From Halomonas sp. CUBES01 (GTDB taxonomy: Bacteria; Pseudomonadota; Gammaproteobacteria; Pseudomonadales; Halomonadaceae): a stretch of DNA of 64,000 bases. How positions within the stretch are numbered: position 1 is the first letter of the stretch; every line of letters starts with the position of its first letter. A model generated the notes under the pieces. That model saw only the letters and a program-made list of their open reading frames with translations, was not told the DNA's origin and did not search any database. Location of the stretch: positions 248,001 to 312,000 of the forward strand of contig NZ_JAJLLW010000004.1 in NCBI RefSeq assembly GCF_020991005.1, written 5' to 3'. Of this stretch, positions 1 through 8,665 are shown in pieces. Made by a program: the position numbers and the translations under genes.

Positions 1-348
1 GTTACCGAGTGGTTCCTGATCAACGGCATCCTGTCCGCGGGTGCCACCATCGCTGCGCTGGCGCATCCGGTCACGGTGGTGGCCACCTTCTTCGCCGCCC
101 CGCTCACCTCGCTCAACCCCACCATTGGCGCGGGCTTTGTGGCCGCCGGCGTTGAGCTTTACATGCGCAAGCCCAAGGTGCGCGACTTCGCCACCCTGCG
201 CCACGAAGTCGTGCAGCTCAAAGGCTGGTGGCGTAATCGCGTGTCGCGCACGCTGCTGGTCTTCATTCTCGCCACGCTGGGCTCGGCGGTGGGTACCTGG
301 GTCGCTGGCTTCAGGATCGCCGGCGCCCTGTTTGGCAGCAGCGCATGA
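1..348 (+). CDS. TraB family membrane protein, C-terminal part
   Basis: The reading frame is open from the first base, so the start lies outside the window. The 115 visible residues hold two hydrophobic segments separated by a conserved stretch with LTSLNPTIGAG and ELYMRKPKVRDF, then WWRNRVSRTLLVF. This pattern is typical of the C-terminal membrane half of the TraB/PrgY family (named after the enterococcal pheromone-shutdown protein). The bacterial function is not established. A strong hairpin follows the stop codon. The family call rests on these motifs only, because the N-terminal domain cannot be seen. Confidence 0.75.
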   Translation, partial: VTEWFLINGILSAGATIAALAHPVTVVATFFAAPLTSLNPTIGAGFVAAGVELYMRKPKVRDFATLRHEVVQLKGWWRNRVSRTLLVFILATLGSAVGTWVAGFRIAGALFGSSA

Positions 349-353
349 TCACC

Positions 354-379
354 GCAACGCCCGCCCTCGCGGGCGTTGC
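354..379 (+). terminator. Hairpin between convergent genes
   Basis: There are perfect 11-bp arms (GCAACGCCCGC at 354-364 and its complement at 369-379) with a 4-base loop. It sits six bases after the TraB stop and 23 bases beyond the end of the opposing DTW gene. Neither side has a clear T-run, so it may act as a weak bidirectional terminator. Confidence 0.5.
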
Positions 380-402
380 GCTGTTATCTGCCGGTAAAAA
401 CG

Positions 403-1185
403 TTAACCATGGCCGCTTGCCTGCCGGCCCAGCAGCCGTTGCATCGCGGGGGTTGGGTCGTCGATCCGATGGTAAAAACGGCTGGCGGCGTAGCTGTCGT
501 TGAACACCTCGAAGTAGTCGTCCAACACGGCGGCGGCGGTCTCGTCGCCGCCCTGGCGCAACAGCTCAACGGCCACCTCGGCGGTGCACAGATGCGCACT
601 GGACGCCGGCTTGCGTAGCCGATAGCGGGTTTCCCGCTGGGTACGCAGCGGCAGAACGGGCAGCGCGTCCAGGTAAGGGCTTTTGCGGAAGATACGCCGC
701 GCCTGACGCCAGGTGCCATCGAGCAGAATATACACCGGAATTTTAGCGCTGCGTTTGGCGTCGCTGACCGCCTCCATCGAGACCACGCGGTCAGCGTAGT
801 CCGGCTGGTCATCGGGAAAGATCACAAAGGGCGCGTAGCGCGGGTCTTCGAGCAGCGCCATCAACTGCGCATCCGGCGCGGTGCGATACCAGGTAAACAC
901 CTGGGTCTGCGCCAGCACGTCGCCAATCAAGCGCCCGGTGTTGGTCGGCTTGAAGTGCTCAAGCGGGTGCGTCAACAGCCATACCTGGGCGTGGCTCTGG
1001 GCGGTGACCCGGTACGGGCACAGACAGTTCAGCTCGGGCAGGTTGCAGCCCTCACAGCGCGTGACAAAGCTGCCCCTCGCCTTGAACTCACGCCGGGGCG
1101 GGCGCGGATGCCCCGTCGCCGGATCTCTCTCGGCACCTGGACTAATGGCATCAGCATTGTGCGTACCGGACTCGGAAACTGACAT
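403..1185 (-). CDS. tapT: tRNA-uridine aminocarboxypropyltransferase (DTW domain)
   Basis: This is a 260-residue DTW-domain protein. DTW enzymes transfer the 3-amino-3-carboxypropyl group of S-adenosylmethionine to uridine in tRNA (acp3U). An N-terminal Cys cluster (CEGCNLPELNCLC) resembles the zinc-binding part of the family. The name-giving motif is present as LLDGTW, followed by RQARRIF, and RLRKP and STAE-like segments lie further on. The start at 1185 was preferred because GGGAG lies five bases upstream; an in-frame TTG at 1206 lacks such support. The E. coli counterpart is TapT (YfiP). The gene stands alone, convergent with the TraB-family gene. The family call is firm; the exact tRNA position modified is inferred from E. 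coli. Confidence 0.85.
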   Translation of the reverse strand: MSVSESGTHNADAISPGAERDPATGHPRPPRREFKARGSFVTRCEGCNLPELNCLCPYRVTAQSHAQVWLLTHPLEHFKPTNTGRLIGDVLAQTQVFTWYRTAPDAQLMALLEDPRYAPFVIFPDDQPDYADRVVSMEAVSDAKRSAKIPVYILLDGTWRQARRIFRKSPYLDALPVLPLRTQRETRYRLRKPASSAHLCTAEVAVELLRQGGDETAAAVLDDYFEVFNDSYAASRFYHRIDDPTPAMQRLLGRQASGHG

Positions 1186-1215
1186 CTGCGCTCCCACGAT
1201 TGGCAAGGGGCGCCG

Positions 1216-1221
1216 AGTATA
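1216..1221 (-). promoter_or_regulatory. Possible -10 box of the DTW gene
   Basis: On the minus strand TATACT lies 31 bases upstream of the chosen start. The -35 position (1239-1244) matches the consensus poorly, so this is only a candidate. Confidence 0.3.
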
Positions 1222-1282
1222 AAGCAGGGTAGCGCTGATCAGCTAGAAGCGTATCTCTGAGGTCAGGACTACGAGAAAATGA

Positions 1283-1762
1283 TTATGAGGCAGAAGAAAG
1301 CGCAAGCTTTTGGTCAATCCGCTCCATAATAGACGTCAAACTAGCCACTGACTCAATCGCCAGCGTCAAGATCGCCGCATTTTTATCGGGATCATCCGGA
1401 TATTCATGGGCGAAGCGATTTCGCAGTATTCTCAGTGCTTGCCATTGCTCACTGTCTTCGATATAGCCCAGTTTTTCCAGACGATGTAGCTTATCCAGCA
1501 TGGGGCGGTCCTCATACGGCTCTTGTAAATACAGCAGCACAGAAGGAAGCAATCGCGCACCAATAGCGTCCTGCAATTTACCAAACCGAAGCACGAATTG
1601 ATCCAGACTTTGGACCTCCGCATCACTGAGTCGCGTAAGGCGCTCGCCGGTAATGGGTAGCGACATTTGCAAAGACGACAACGCATAGCCAATGAAATGC
1701 CGATGACGCTGACACTCACGCCAGGCAGCAAGTAGACGCTGTTGCACACTATCTTGTGTCAT
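1283..1762 (-). CDS. HEPN-domain toxin, HepT-like
   Basis: This 159-residue helical protein carries the R-x4-H-x-Y motif of HepT ribonucleases at Arg114, His119 and Tyr121 (sequence RNRFAHEY). In the known HepT/MntA systems Arg and His form the RNase centre, and the Tyr is the residue AMPylated by the partner. The gene starts inside the stop of the upstream nucleotidyltransferase gene (ATGA at 1759-1762), so the two are translationally coupled. The antitoxin-first order is common for this class. The toxin role is inferred from motif and pairing. Base composition is lower in GC than the neighbouring bio genes, in keeping with horizontal transfer. Confidence 0.8.
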   Translation of the reverse strand: MTQDSVQQRLLAAWRECQRHRHFIGYALSSLQMSLPITGERLTRLSDAEVQSLDQFVLRFGKLQDAIGARLLPSVLLYLQEPYEDRPMLDKLHRLEKLGYIEDSEQWQALRILRNRFAHEYPDDPDKNAAILTLAIESVASLTSIMERIDQKLALSSAS

Positions 1763-2064
1763 AACGCAATACCAGATTGTTCGGCGATGCGGAAAATGGC
1801 GGGATGATTACCCAGACCGGGATAATCGATCAACATATCAATTTTCTGTTCGCCAAGCGCTTGCTGTAGCTGTACCTGGCAGCGCATTTCGGCTCGTACA
1901 ATATCGTTGACGTCCTGCATGTCGGTGATGATCAGCAGATCTATATCACCGCCACGGCGACTATCATCGGTACGAGAGCCAAACAGCTTTACACGCGCCT
2001 GAGCCCCAAAGCAGTTTTTTACTGACTGGACAATCATTTGACGCTGATAGTCGCTCAAACGCAT
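1759..2064 (-). CDS. MNT-type nucleotidyltransferase antitoxin, MntA-like
   Basis: This 101-residue minimal nucleotidyltransferase contains FGS at residues 28-30 and the metal-binding GGDIDLLI with Asp40 and Asp42, the arrangement of the pol-beta-like fold. In MntA/HepT systems this enzyme neutralises the HEPN toxin by AMPylating a tyrosine. GAGAGGG lies five bases upstream of the ATG. It is the first gene of a two-gene operon with the HEPN protein and is transcribed away from bioB. The basic loop between the GS motif and the Asp pair (RTDDSRR) is typical of stand-alone MNT proteins. Confidence 0.8.
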   Translation of the reverse strand: MRLSDYQRQMIVQSVKNCFGAQARVKLFGSRTDDSRRGGDIDLLIITDMQDVNDIVRAEMRCQVQLQQALGEQKIDMLIDYPGLGNHPAIFRIAEQSGIAL

Positions 2065-2157
2065 AGCGGCCCTCTCCGCCTACTTTTTTAACGGTTTCAT
2101 TGCATAAAGGCTAGCATATTTCTTCACAGCCGCCGTAAACCGAAAAAGCTTGCAACG

Positions 2158-2186
2158 TTGACACCTGAGCAGGGACGCCGATAAAG
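2158..2186 (+). promoter_or_regulatory. Candidate promoter of the biotin operon
   Basis: TTGACA (2158-2163) is followed after 16 bases by GATAAA (2180-2185), 36 bases before the bioB start. The -35 box is perfect and the -10 box matches 4 of 6. GTTGAC (2157-2162) and GTCAAC (2191-2196) also form a short dyad around it. No canonical BirA operator with 15-bp spacing was found. Confidence 0.5.
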
Positions 2187-2220
2187 TCTCGTCAACTTTC
2201 AAAAGCATATAGGTTTACCT

Positions 2221-3303
2221 GTGACCGCCACCTTCGCTAACGCCGCCACGGCTACCCCACGCCACGACTGGACGCTCGACGAGATCAACGCGCTTTTCGC
2301 GCTGCCGTTCAACGATCTGCTGTTTCAGGCCCAGCAGGTCCACCGGGCGCATTTCGATGCCAACGCGGTACAGGTTTCCACGCTGCTTTCCATCAAGACC
2401 GGCGCCTGCCCCGAAGACTGCAAGTACTGCCCCCAGTCGGGCCACTACAACACCCAGTTGGAAAAAGAGAAGCTGCTGGAGATCGAGAAAGTCGTCGAGC
2501 AGGCCAAGGCAGCCAAGGAGGCCGGCGCCAGCCGTTTCTGCATGGGGGCGGCGTGGCGCAGCCCGCGGGATAAAGACCTGGTGCTGGTGGAAGAGATGGT
2601 TCGCCAGGTCAAGGCCCTGGGGCTTGAAACCTGCATGACGCTGGGCATGGTCGACGGCGAACAGGCCAGCCGCCTGGCATCGGCGGGGCTCGATTACTAC
2701 AACCATAACCTGGATACCTCGCCGGATTTCTACGGCGAGATCATCACCACCCGCACCTTCAGCGATCGCCTGGATACGCTTGCCACGGTGCGCGAGGCGG
2801 GAATGAAGGTCTGCACCGGCGGGATCCTGGGCATGGGCGAGGACGCGAAGGATCGTAGCGCGCTGTTGCAGCAGCTGGCCAAGCTGTCGCCGCAACCGGA
2901 ATCCGTGCCGATCAACATGCTGGTGAAAGTGCCCGGTACGCCGCTGGAAAATGTCGAGGATCTGGATCCCATCGAATTTATTCGCGCCATTGCCGTGGCC
3001 CGCATCATGATGCCGCAAAGCCACGTGCGGCTTTCCGCCGGGCGCGAGCAGATGAGCGACTCGACCCAAGCGCTGGCGTTTCTGGCCGGCGCCAACTCGA
3101 TCTTCTACGGCGACAAGCTGCTGACTACCGGCAACCCCCAGGCCGATCGGGACCGTGCGCTGTTCACCAAGCTGGGGCTGCACCCCGAGCGCCGCGAGAC
3201 CTGCGAAGACGAGGCCACCCAGGCCCAGCGCCTGGCCCAGCAGGCCGAGCAGCATGCCCGCGCCGAGCGCGTGGCGGATCTGGCGGTGGATGCCAGTGTC
3301 TGA
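2221..3303 (+). CDS. bioB: Biotin synthase
   Basis: This 360-residue radical-SAM enzyme inserts sulfur into dethiobiotin, the last step of biotin synthesis. The radical-SAM cluster ligands are Cys63, Cys67 and Cys70 in [10 protein letters not shown]. Downstream segments such as [23 protein letters not shown] and LSAGREQM match BioB closely over its whole length. Translation must start at GTG 2221: a TAA at 2182 closes the frame upstream and no ATG lies between, although no clear ribosome-binding site precedes it. It is the first gene of the bio operon. bioF begins 14 bases before its end. Confidence 0.97.
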   Translation: MTATFANAATATPRHDWTLDEINALFALPFNDLLFQAQQVHRAHFDANAVQVSTLLSIKTGACPEDCKYCPQSGHYNTQLEKEKLLEIEKVVEQAKAAKEAGASRFCMGAAWRSPRDKDLVLVEEMVRQVKALGLETCMTLGMVDGEQASRLASAGLDYYNHNLDTSPDFYGEIITTRTFSDRLDTLATVREAGMKVCTGGILGMGEDAKDRSALLQQLAKLSPQPESVPINMLVKVPGTPLENVEDLDPIEFIRAIAVARIMMPQSHVRLSAGREQMSDSTQALAFLAGANSIFYGDKLLTTGNPQADRDRALFTKLGLHPERRETCEDEATQAQRLAQQAEQHARAERVADLAVDASV

Positions 3304-4444
3304 CGCCTGGCGTGAACGACTGGCCAGCGCGCGGGATGACCGCCTGCGCCAACGGCGATGGCGAAAGCGCCGCGTCAAGCCTTCAGCGACCCTGGACTTC
3401 GCTGGCAACGACTATCTCGGCCTGGCTCAGGAACCGCGTGTTCAGAATGCCCAGGCCGAGGGTGCTCGGCGCTTTGGCGCCGGAGCCGGCGCCTCGCACC
3501 TGGTCAGCGGGCACCTGGGTACCCACGAGGCGCTGGAAGCGGCGTTAGCCGAGTGGACTGGACGCGAACGTGCCCTGCTGTTCTCGACCGGCTATATGGC
3601 CAACCTCGGCGTGCTGCAATCCCTTGCTGACGCCCACACGGCCATCTTTCAGGATCGTCTCAACCACGCGTCGTTACTCGACGGCGCGACGCTCAGCGGT
3701 GCCCGCTCCCGGCGCTATCACCACCGCGATGGCGACGACCTGCAGCGCCTGCTGGCCCGCAGCACGGCCACCCATAAGCTGGTGGTCAGCGACGGGGTCT
3801 TCAGCATGGATGGCGACGTCGCCGATATCGCCACGCTTGCCCGGGTCAGCCGCGAGCATAGCGCCTGGCTGATGATCGACGACGCCCACGGGTTTGGCGT
3901 GCTGGGCGAGAACGGCCGCGGCTGCGTGGAGGGTGTCACACGCGAGGACGTGCCGATTCTGGTGGGGACCCTGGGCAAGGCGCTGGGCACCGCAGGGGCC
4001 TTTGTCGCGGGAGATGCTGCGCTGATTGAGCATATCACCCAGTTTGCCCGCAGCTATGTGTACACCACCGCCCAGCCGCCCGGCATTGCCGCCGCCACGT
4101 TGGAAGCGCTGAGTATCGTTCGCCAGGAGCCCCAACGTCGCCAGCAGCTTTTCGAGCATATCGCTACCTTCCGCCGCGAAGCGCAGTTGCTTGGCCTGCC
4201 GCTGACCCACTCGGCGACCCCCATCCAACCGCTGATGCTGGGTAGCGAGGCGCGCGTGATGACGTGGGCCGCCACGCTTGAACAGCACGGCATCAGCGTC
4301 GGCGCCATCCGCCCGCCCACGGTGCCCGAGGGCGAGGCCCGCCTGCGCATCACACTCAGCGCGCGGCACACCCAGGCTGACCTCCGCCGCTTGCTGGAAG
4401 GGCTAAACGTCTGCCAACGCGAGGAGGCCGCATGCCACGCCTAG
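3290..4444 (+). CDS. bioF: 8-amino-7-oxononanoate synthase
   Basis: This PLP enzyme condenses pimeloyl-ACP (or pimeloyl-CoA) with L-alanine. From the ATG at 3290 the product has 384 residues, the same length as E. coli BioF. The frame is open further upstream, but those codons overlap bioB and do not resemble the family. Visible features are [11 protein letters not shown] near the N terminus, [11 protein letters not shown] at about residues 196-206, and the PLP lysine Lys230 in [16 protein letters not shown] at 3296 is an alternative start. It overlaps bioB by 14 bases and bioH by 13, which suggests coupled translation. Confidence 0.96.
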   Translation: MPVSDAWRERLASARDDRLRQRRWRKRRVKPSATLDFAGNDYLGLAQEPRVQNAQAEGARRFGAGAGASHLVSGHLGTHEALEAALAEWTGRERALLFSTGYMANLGVLQSLADAHTAIFQDRLNHASLLDGATLSGARSRRYHHRDGDDLQRLLARSTATHKLVVSDGVFSMDGDVADIATLARVSREHSAWLMIDDAHGFGVLGENGRGCVEGVTREDVPILVGTLGKALGTAGAFVAGDAALIEHITQFARSYVYTTAQPPGIAAATLEALSIVRQEPQRRQQLFEHIATFRREAQLLGLPLTHSATPIQPLMLGSEARVMTWAATLEQHGISVGAIRPPTVPEGEARLRITLSARHTQADLRRLLEGLNVCQREEAACHA

Positions 4445-5148
4445 TGCTGCTGTCCGGCTGGGGGGTGGACCGGCGTATCTGGGCGCCGCTTGAGGCCCAT
4501 TGGCCTGCCGACATTGACGTGCTCAGCGTCGACTGGCCGGGCTACGGTCACCAGCTCGCACTGCCGGAAAACGCCTCGCTGGATCAACTGGCCGAGGCCA
4601 TGGTCGACCGCCTTCCCGAGGATGCCGTCTGGGTCGGCTGGTCGCTGGGCGGGCTGTTGGCCACCGCGCTGCTGGATACGCTGCCCGCCCCGCGCGGCCT
4701 CGTCCTGCTGGGCGCAGGCGAGCGCTTTTGCGCGGATGACGGCGTCAGCAACGACGAGCTTGCCAGCTTTCGGCGCGCGTTCACCCGCGATCCCAAAGTG
4801 ACCTGGCAGCACTTCTTGCGCTGGCAGGCCCAGGGCGAACCCAATCCCCGTCACGCCCATCGCCAGCTGCAGGCGCTACTCGGCGACCAGCCGAGCGCCG
4901 ATCATGCCACCCTGGCTACCGGCCTTGACTGGCTGGCCACCCTCGACAATACCCAGCGTTTGAATACGCCTGTCTGCCCGGTGATCCGCCTGGTCGGCGA
5001 GCATGATCCGCTGGTCGGCCAGCGCGCCCGTGACCGCGCTCGTCGTCTCGCCCATGCCGGGCACTGCCCCATGCTCTCGAAGCCGGCGACGCTCGCCGCC
5101 GTGCTGGCCGAGCAGGCATCAGCGCTGGCCGTCAAGGACACCGTATGA
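4432..5148 (+). CDS. bioH: Pimeloyl-ACP methyl ester carboxylesterase
   Basis: This 238-residue alpha/beta hydrolase removes the methyl ester from pimeloyl-ACP methyl ester, ending the masked fatty-acid route to pimelate. The nucleophile is Ser71 in GWSLGG. The other triad members are probably Asp192 (GEHDPLV) and His211 (AGHCPM). N-terminal LLSGWGVDRRIW matches the oxyanion-hole region of BioH. It starts 13 bases before the end of bioF and its stop overlaps the bioC start (ATGA). Its place between bioF and bioC supports the assignment over a generic hydrolase. Confidence 0.94.
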   Translation: MPRLVLLSGWGVDRRIWAPLEAHWPADIDVLSVDWPGYGHQLALPENASLDQLAEAMVDRLPEDAVWVGWSLGGLLATALLDTLPAPRGLVLLGAGERFCADDGVSNDELASFRRAFTRDPKVTWQHFLRWQAQGEPNPRHAHRQLQALLGDQPSADHATLATGLDWLATLDNTQRLNTPVCPVIRLVGEHDPLVGQRARDRARRLAHAGHCPMLSKPATLAAVLAEQASALAVKDTV

Positions 5149-5942
5149 GCATCGCAGCGCCAACGCACGCCGCTTCCAGGACGCCTGACTGGCAGGCGAA
5201 AGTCGCCCGCGCCTTTTCCAGGGCGGCCCCGCGCTACGACGCCCTGGCCAGCGCCCAGCGGCATATCGGTGAAGCGCTGTGGGCGCGCCTGCCGACAAGC
5301 GCCGGGCCGCGCGTGCTGGACCTGGGCTGCGGCACCGGCTACTGGACCCAGCGGCTGGCAATGCGCTATCCCGATGCCCGAGTGGCGGGGCTGGATATTG
5401 CCCCCGGCATGCTGGCCTACGCCGAGGCGCGTTACGGCCAGCAGATTGCCTGGCATCAGGGCGACGCCGCCGCGCTGCCGTTTGCCGACGGCGCCTTTAA
5501 CCTGGTGTTTTCCAACCTGGCGATTCAATGGTGCCGCGACAGCGACGCGGTCATGCAGGCGCTTCATCGGGTGCTTGCCCCCGGCGGCCAGGCGTATATC
5601 ACCACGCTATTGCCGGGCACGCTTGGCGAAGTCGCCGACGCCTGGCAGCGCCCCGAGGCGTTGCTGACCACGCCCAGTGCCGCCGAGCTCGAGCGTGCCG
5701 TGGTCGATAGCGGGCTTGGGCTTGCGGAGCAGACGGCGACTTGGCGGACGTTTCACTACCCCGACCTTAACGCCGTAATGGCCTCCATCAAGGGCGTGGG
5801 CGCCCAGGTGGCGCGCGCCAACGCCCGGCTGACCCGTGGTGAGGTGGCCGACGCCCGCGCGCGCTATGACGCCCTGCGCGAGCCCCAGGGGCTGCCGGTG
5901 AGCTATCACTGTTTGACCCTGCATCTGGAAAAGACCCCATGA
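5145..5942 (+). CDS. bioC: Malonyl-ACP O-methyltransferase
   Basis: This 265-residue class I SAM methyltransferase methylates malonyl-ACP so that it can enter fatty-acid elongation as a pimelate precursor. The SAM-binding motif LDLGCGTGYW spans residues 58-67. VARAFSRAAPRYD near the N terminus and FSNLAIQWC further on are typical BioC signatures. The start overlaps the bioH stop by four bases (ATGA), and the same overlap couples it to bioD downstream. Together BioC and BioH give the operon both halves of the E. coli-type pimelate route. Confidence 0.95.
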   Translation: MSIAAPTHAASRTPDWQAKVARAFSRAAPRYDALASAQRHIGEALWARLPTSAGPRVLDLGCGTGYWTQRLAMRYPDARVAGLDIAPGMLAYAEARYGQQIAWHQGDAAALPFADGAFNLVFSNLAIQWCRDSDAVMQALHRVLAPGGQAYITTLLPGTLGEVADAWQRPEALLTTPSAAELERAVVDSGLGLAEQTATWRTFHYPDLNAVMASIKGVGAQVARANARLTRGEVADARARYDALREPQGLPVSYHCLTLHLEKTP

Positions 5943-6646
5943 GCACCTACTTCGTCACCGGCACCGATACCGACGCGGGCAAGACCCTGGCCACCAGTGC
6001 CCTGCTGTATGCCGCCCGCGCGCAAGGCCTGAGCACGCTGGGGCTGAAGCCCGTGGCCTCGGGCAGCGACGCAAACCCTGACGGGCTGTGCAACCGCGAT
6101 GCCCTGGCCCTTCAGGCGCAAAGCGCCCCGCCGGTCAGCTACGCCACGGTCAATCCCTGGGCGTTTGAACCGGCCATCGCGCCGCACCTGGCGGCCAGCG
6201 AGGCCGGTGATCCGCTGAGCCTCGATGCCATCGTCAACACGCTGGCGGCCACGCTTGAAGAGTTCCCGCGCACGCTGACGCTGATCGAAGGCGCGGGGGG
6301 CTGGCGGGTACCGCTCAACGCGCACGCGGATTTTTGCGACCTCCCCCGCGCCATGAACCTGCCGGTGATTCTGGTGGTGGGTCTCAAGCTTGGCTGCCTG
6401 AATCACGCCCGGCTCACCGCCGAGGCGATACTGGCCGACGGCCTGCCTCTCGCCGGCTGGGTCGGCAGCGTCGTGGATCCAGCGTTTGCCGCTGACCCGT
6501 CACGCTATGCCGCCAACCTGGCCGTCCTCGAGCACCGCTTGCCGGCCCCCTGCCTGGGCATCCTCCCGTTTCTCAATACGCCGGCAGCCGCTACCGCCCA
6601 CCATTACCTTTCCCTGGCACCGCTACTCACCCTGGAGCCGCAATGA
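5939..6646 (+). CDS. bioD: Dethiobiotin synthetase
   Basis: This 235-residue ATP-dependent enzyme closes the ureido ring of 7,8-diaminononanoate with CO2. The modified P-loop GTDTDAGKT lies at residues 8-16, followed by GLKPVASG with the substrate-side lysine, and IEGAGGWRVPL with the acidic metal ligand. Length and motif order match BioD. ATGA overlaps link it to bioC upstream and bioA downstream. Confidence 0.96.
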   Translation: MSTYFVTGTDTDAGKTLATSALLYAARAQGLSTLGLKPVASGSDANPDGLCNRDALALQAQSAPPVSYATVNPWAFEPAIAPHLAASEAGDPLSLDAIVNTLAATLEEFPRTLTLIEGAGGWRVPLNAHADFCDLPRAMNLPVILVVGLKLGCLNHARLTAEAILADGLPLAGWVGSVVDPAFAADPSRYAANLAVLEHRLPAPCLGILPFLNTPAAATAHHYLSLAPLLTLEPQ

Positions 6647-7914
6647 ATTCGCCCGTTTGGCACCCCTACGCGCATCTTAAAACCCAAGCGCCCGCTCCCA
6701 AGGTCGTGGGCGGCAGCGGCGCTCACTTTACCCTGGAAAGCGGCGAGCGCCTGCTGGACGCCACCTGCTCCTGGTGGTGCATGATCCACGGCTACAGTCA
6801 TCCGCGCCTTGTCGCGGCCATTCGCGAACAGGCCGGCGAGCTGTGCCATGTGATGCTCGGCGGCCTGACCCACGAACCCGCCAACGCGTTAGCCCGTGAG
6901 CTGGTGCGCATCACCCCGGACGGGCTGAACCACGTGTTCTACTCGGACAGCGGTTCGGTAGGCATGGAAGTGGCGATGAAAATGGCCCTGCAGTACCAGG
7001 TACTCACCGGTCACCCCGGCAAGCGCAAGATGCTCTCGCTGATGAAGGCCTACCACGGCGACACCGCCGGCTGCATGGCGGTGTGCGACCCGGAAGAAGG
7101 CATGCACAGCCTGTTTGCCGGGCTGCTGCCCCAGCACCATTTCGCACCGGCACCCACGGCGCCCTTCAATGCCACTGCCGCTGAGGTCGCGCACGATCTT
7201 GGCGCCCTGCGCGAGGTGCTTGAGCGCCATCACCACGAGATTGCCGCGCTGCTGATGGAGCCGCTGCTGCAAGCCGCGGGCGGGCTCAACATGACCTCAC
7301 CGGACTATCTGCGCGGGGCGCGGGCATTGTGCGATGAGTTTGGGGTACTGCTGATCTTCGACGAGGTCGCCACCGGCTTTGGCCGCACCGGCGAGCTTTT
7401 CGCCGCCGACCACGCGGGCGTCACGCCGGATATGATGGTGCTCTCCAAGGGGCTCACCGGGGGCTACCTAGGGCACGCGGCGACGCTGGCCACGGACCGC
7501 ATTCACGATGCCTTTATCGGCGACAGCGACCACCACGCCTTTATGCACGGGCCCACCTTCATGGGTAACCCGCTGGCCTGCCGGGTGGCGCTGGAAAGTT
7601 TGCGGGTGTTTGAGGAAGACGATTATCGGGGCAAGATCGCCGCGCTCAGCCAACTGCTTAGCCGCGAGCTGCTCGACGATGACGCGCTCAACCACCATCC
7701 GGCGGTGGCCGACGTGCGCGTACTGGGCGCCACGGCGGTCATCGAGGCACACTCGGCCGAGACGCTGAAAGGCGTGGGTGACTTCGCCCGGAAGCACGGC
7801 GTGTGGCTGCGCCCGATCGGCCGCTGGCTGTACACCATGCCCGCCTACATCACCTCAGAGGCCGAGATGACCCGGATTACCGACGTGATGAAGGCATGGT
7901 TTCTGGAAAGTTAG
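6643..7914 (+). CDS. bioA: Adenosylmethionine-8-amino-7-oxononanoate aminotransferase
   Basis: This 423-residue class III PLP aminotransferase uses SAM as amino donor to make 7,8-diaminononanoate. It begins with WHPYAHLK and has the BioA-type CSWWCMIHGYSHP at residues 42-54. IFDEVATGFGRTG carries the PLP-binding Asp240, and the Schiff-base lysine is Lys269 in LSKGLTGG. It is the last gene of the operon and ends five bases before the convergent sirtuin gene. Having bioA at the 3' end of a single-direction operon differs from E. coli, where bioA diverges from bioBFCD. Confidence 0.96.
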   Translation: MNSPVWHPYAHLKTQAPAPKVVGGSGAHFTLESGERLLDATCSWWCMIHGYSHPRLVAAIREQAGELCHVMLGGLTHEPANALARELVRITPDGLNHVFYSDSGSVGMEVAMKMALQYQVLTGHPGKRKMLSLMKAYHGDTAGCMAVCDPEEGMHSLFAGLLPQHHFAPAPTAPFNATAAEVAHDLGALREVLERHHHEIAALLMEPLLQAAGGLNMTSPDYLRGARALCDEFGVLLIFDEVATGFGRTGELFAADHAGVTPDMMVLSKGLTGGYLGHAATLATDRIHDAFIGDSDHHAFMHGPTFMGNPLACRVALESLRVFEEDDYRGKIAALSQLLSRELLDDDALNHHPAVADVRVLGATAVIEAHSAETLKGVGDFARKHGVWLRPIGRWLYTMPAYITSEAEMTRITDVMKAWFLES

Positions 7915-7919
7915 ACGGT

Positions 7920-8633
7920 TCAAGGAAGAACCAAATTACCTTGTTTACGCCACTGATTGACCAGCGCAGGGACGCCTTCGCCGGCGGTGGTGTTGATCGC
8001 CAGCACCCCCGGCGGCGTTAACGTATCGGCATCCGGGTCGACCAGTGCGCAGGGGGTGTCCAGCTCGATGTACGAGAGCAGCGAGGCGGCGGGCATTACC
8101 GCAAGGGACGTGCCCACCACCAGGAAAAAATCCGCCTGGCTTGCGATCTCGCAGGCATCCTCGAACAGCGGCACTGATTCGCCGAACCACACCACGTCGG
8201 GGCGCAGCTGGCTGCCCTTGTCGCACACGTCGCCAAGGGCAATGCCGCCCTTGGGCAGCGGGTAGCGCAGCCGCCCGTCCACGGTGGAGCGGGCCTTGAG
8301 AATCTCGCCGTGTAGATGCAGCACATGACGGGATCCGGCCCGTTCGTGCAGGTCATCGATATTCTGGGTAATGACACTGACCTTGAACCCATCCTGCTCC
8401 AGGGCGGCGAGCGCCTTGTGAGCAGCGTTGGGTTTGGCCTTGCGGATCTGGTCGCGGCGCTGGTTATAAAAGGTCAGCACCCGCTCCGGGTCGTGTCGCC
8501 AGCCTTCGGGCGTTGCCACCTCTTCCACCGGGTGCTCTTCCCAGAGGCCGTCGCTGGCGCGAAACGTCTTGATACCGCTTTCGACGCTGATACCCGAACC
8601 GGTAAATACCACCAGGTGTGGCGTTGATGTCAT
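7920..8633 (-). CDS. Sir2 family NAD-dependent deacylase
   Basis: This 237-residue sirtuin shows the NAD-binding GSGISVESGIKTFR near the N terminus, TQNIDDLH, the catalytic His in LHLHGE, and GTSLAVMPAASL. Sirtuins remove acyl groups from lysine using NAD. The four cysteines of the usual zinc ribbon are missing: only isolated Cys residues remain and no CxxC occurs after the catalytic His. The protein is therefore of the zinc-less subgroup, and its substrate is unknown. The ATG at 8633 has GAGG five bases upstream. It lies 32 bases after aceK and is probably cotranscribed with it. Confidence 0.88.
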   Translation of the reverse strand: MTSTPHLVVFTGSGISVESGIKTFRASDGLWEEHPVEEVATPEGWRHDPERVLTFYNQRRDQIRKAKPNAAHKALAALEQDGFKVSVITQNIDDLHERAGSRHVLHLHGEILKARSTVDGRLRYPLPKGGIALGDVCDKGSQLRPDVVWFGESVPLFEDACEIASQADFFLVVGTSLAVMPAASLLSYIELDTPCALVDPDADTLTPPGVLAINTTAGEGVPALVNQWRKQGNLVLP

Positions 8634-8665
8634 GATATCCTCATCTTTATCGCCTTCTGTTCGTT

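Noticed and set aside
3155..3289. Longer N terminus for BioF
   Set aside because: The extra codons are bioB read in another frame. From 3290 the length equals that of E. coli BioF.
2215..3408. A 397-codon minus-strand frame opposite bioB
   Set aside because: It is rich in Arg, Gln, Leu and Gly as typical shadow frames are, and it lies wholly over bioB and the bioF start.
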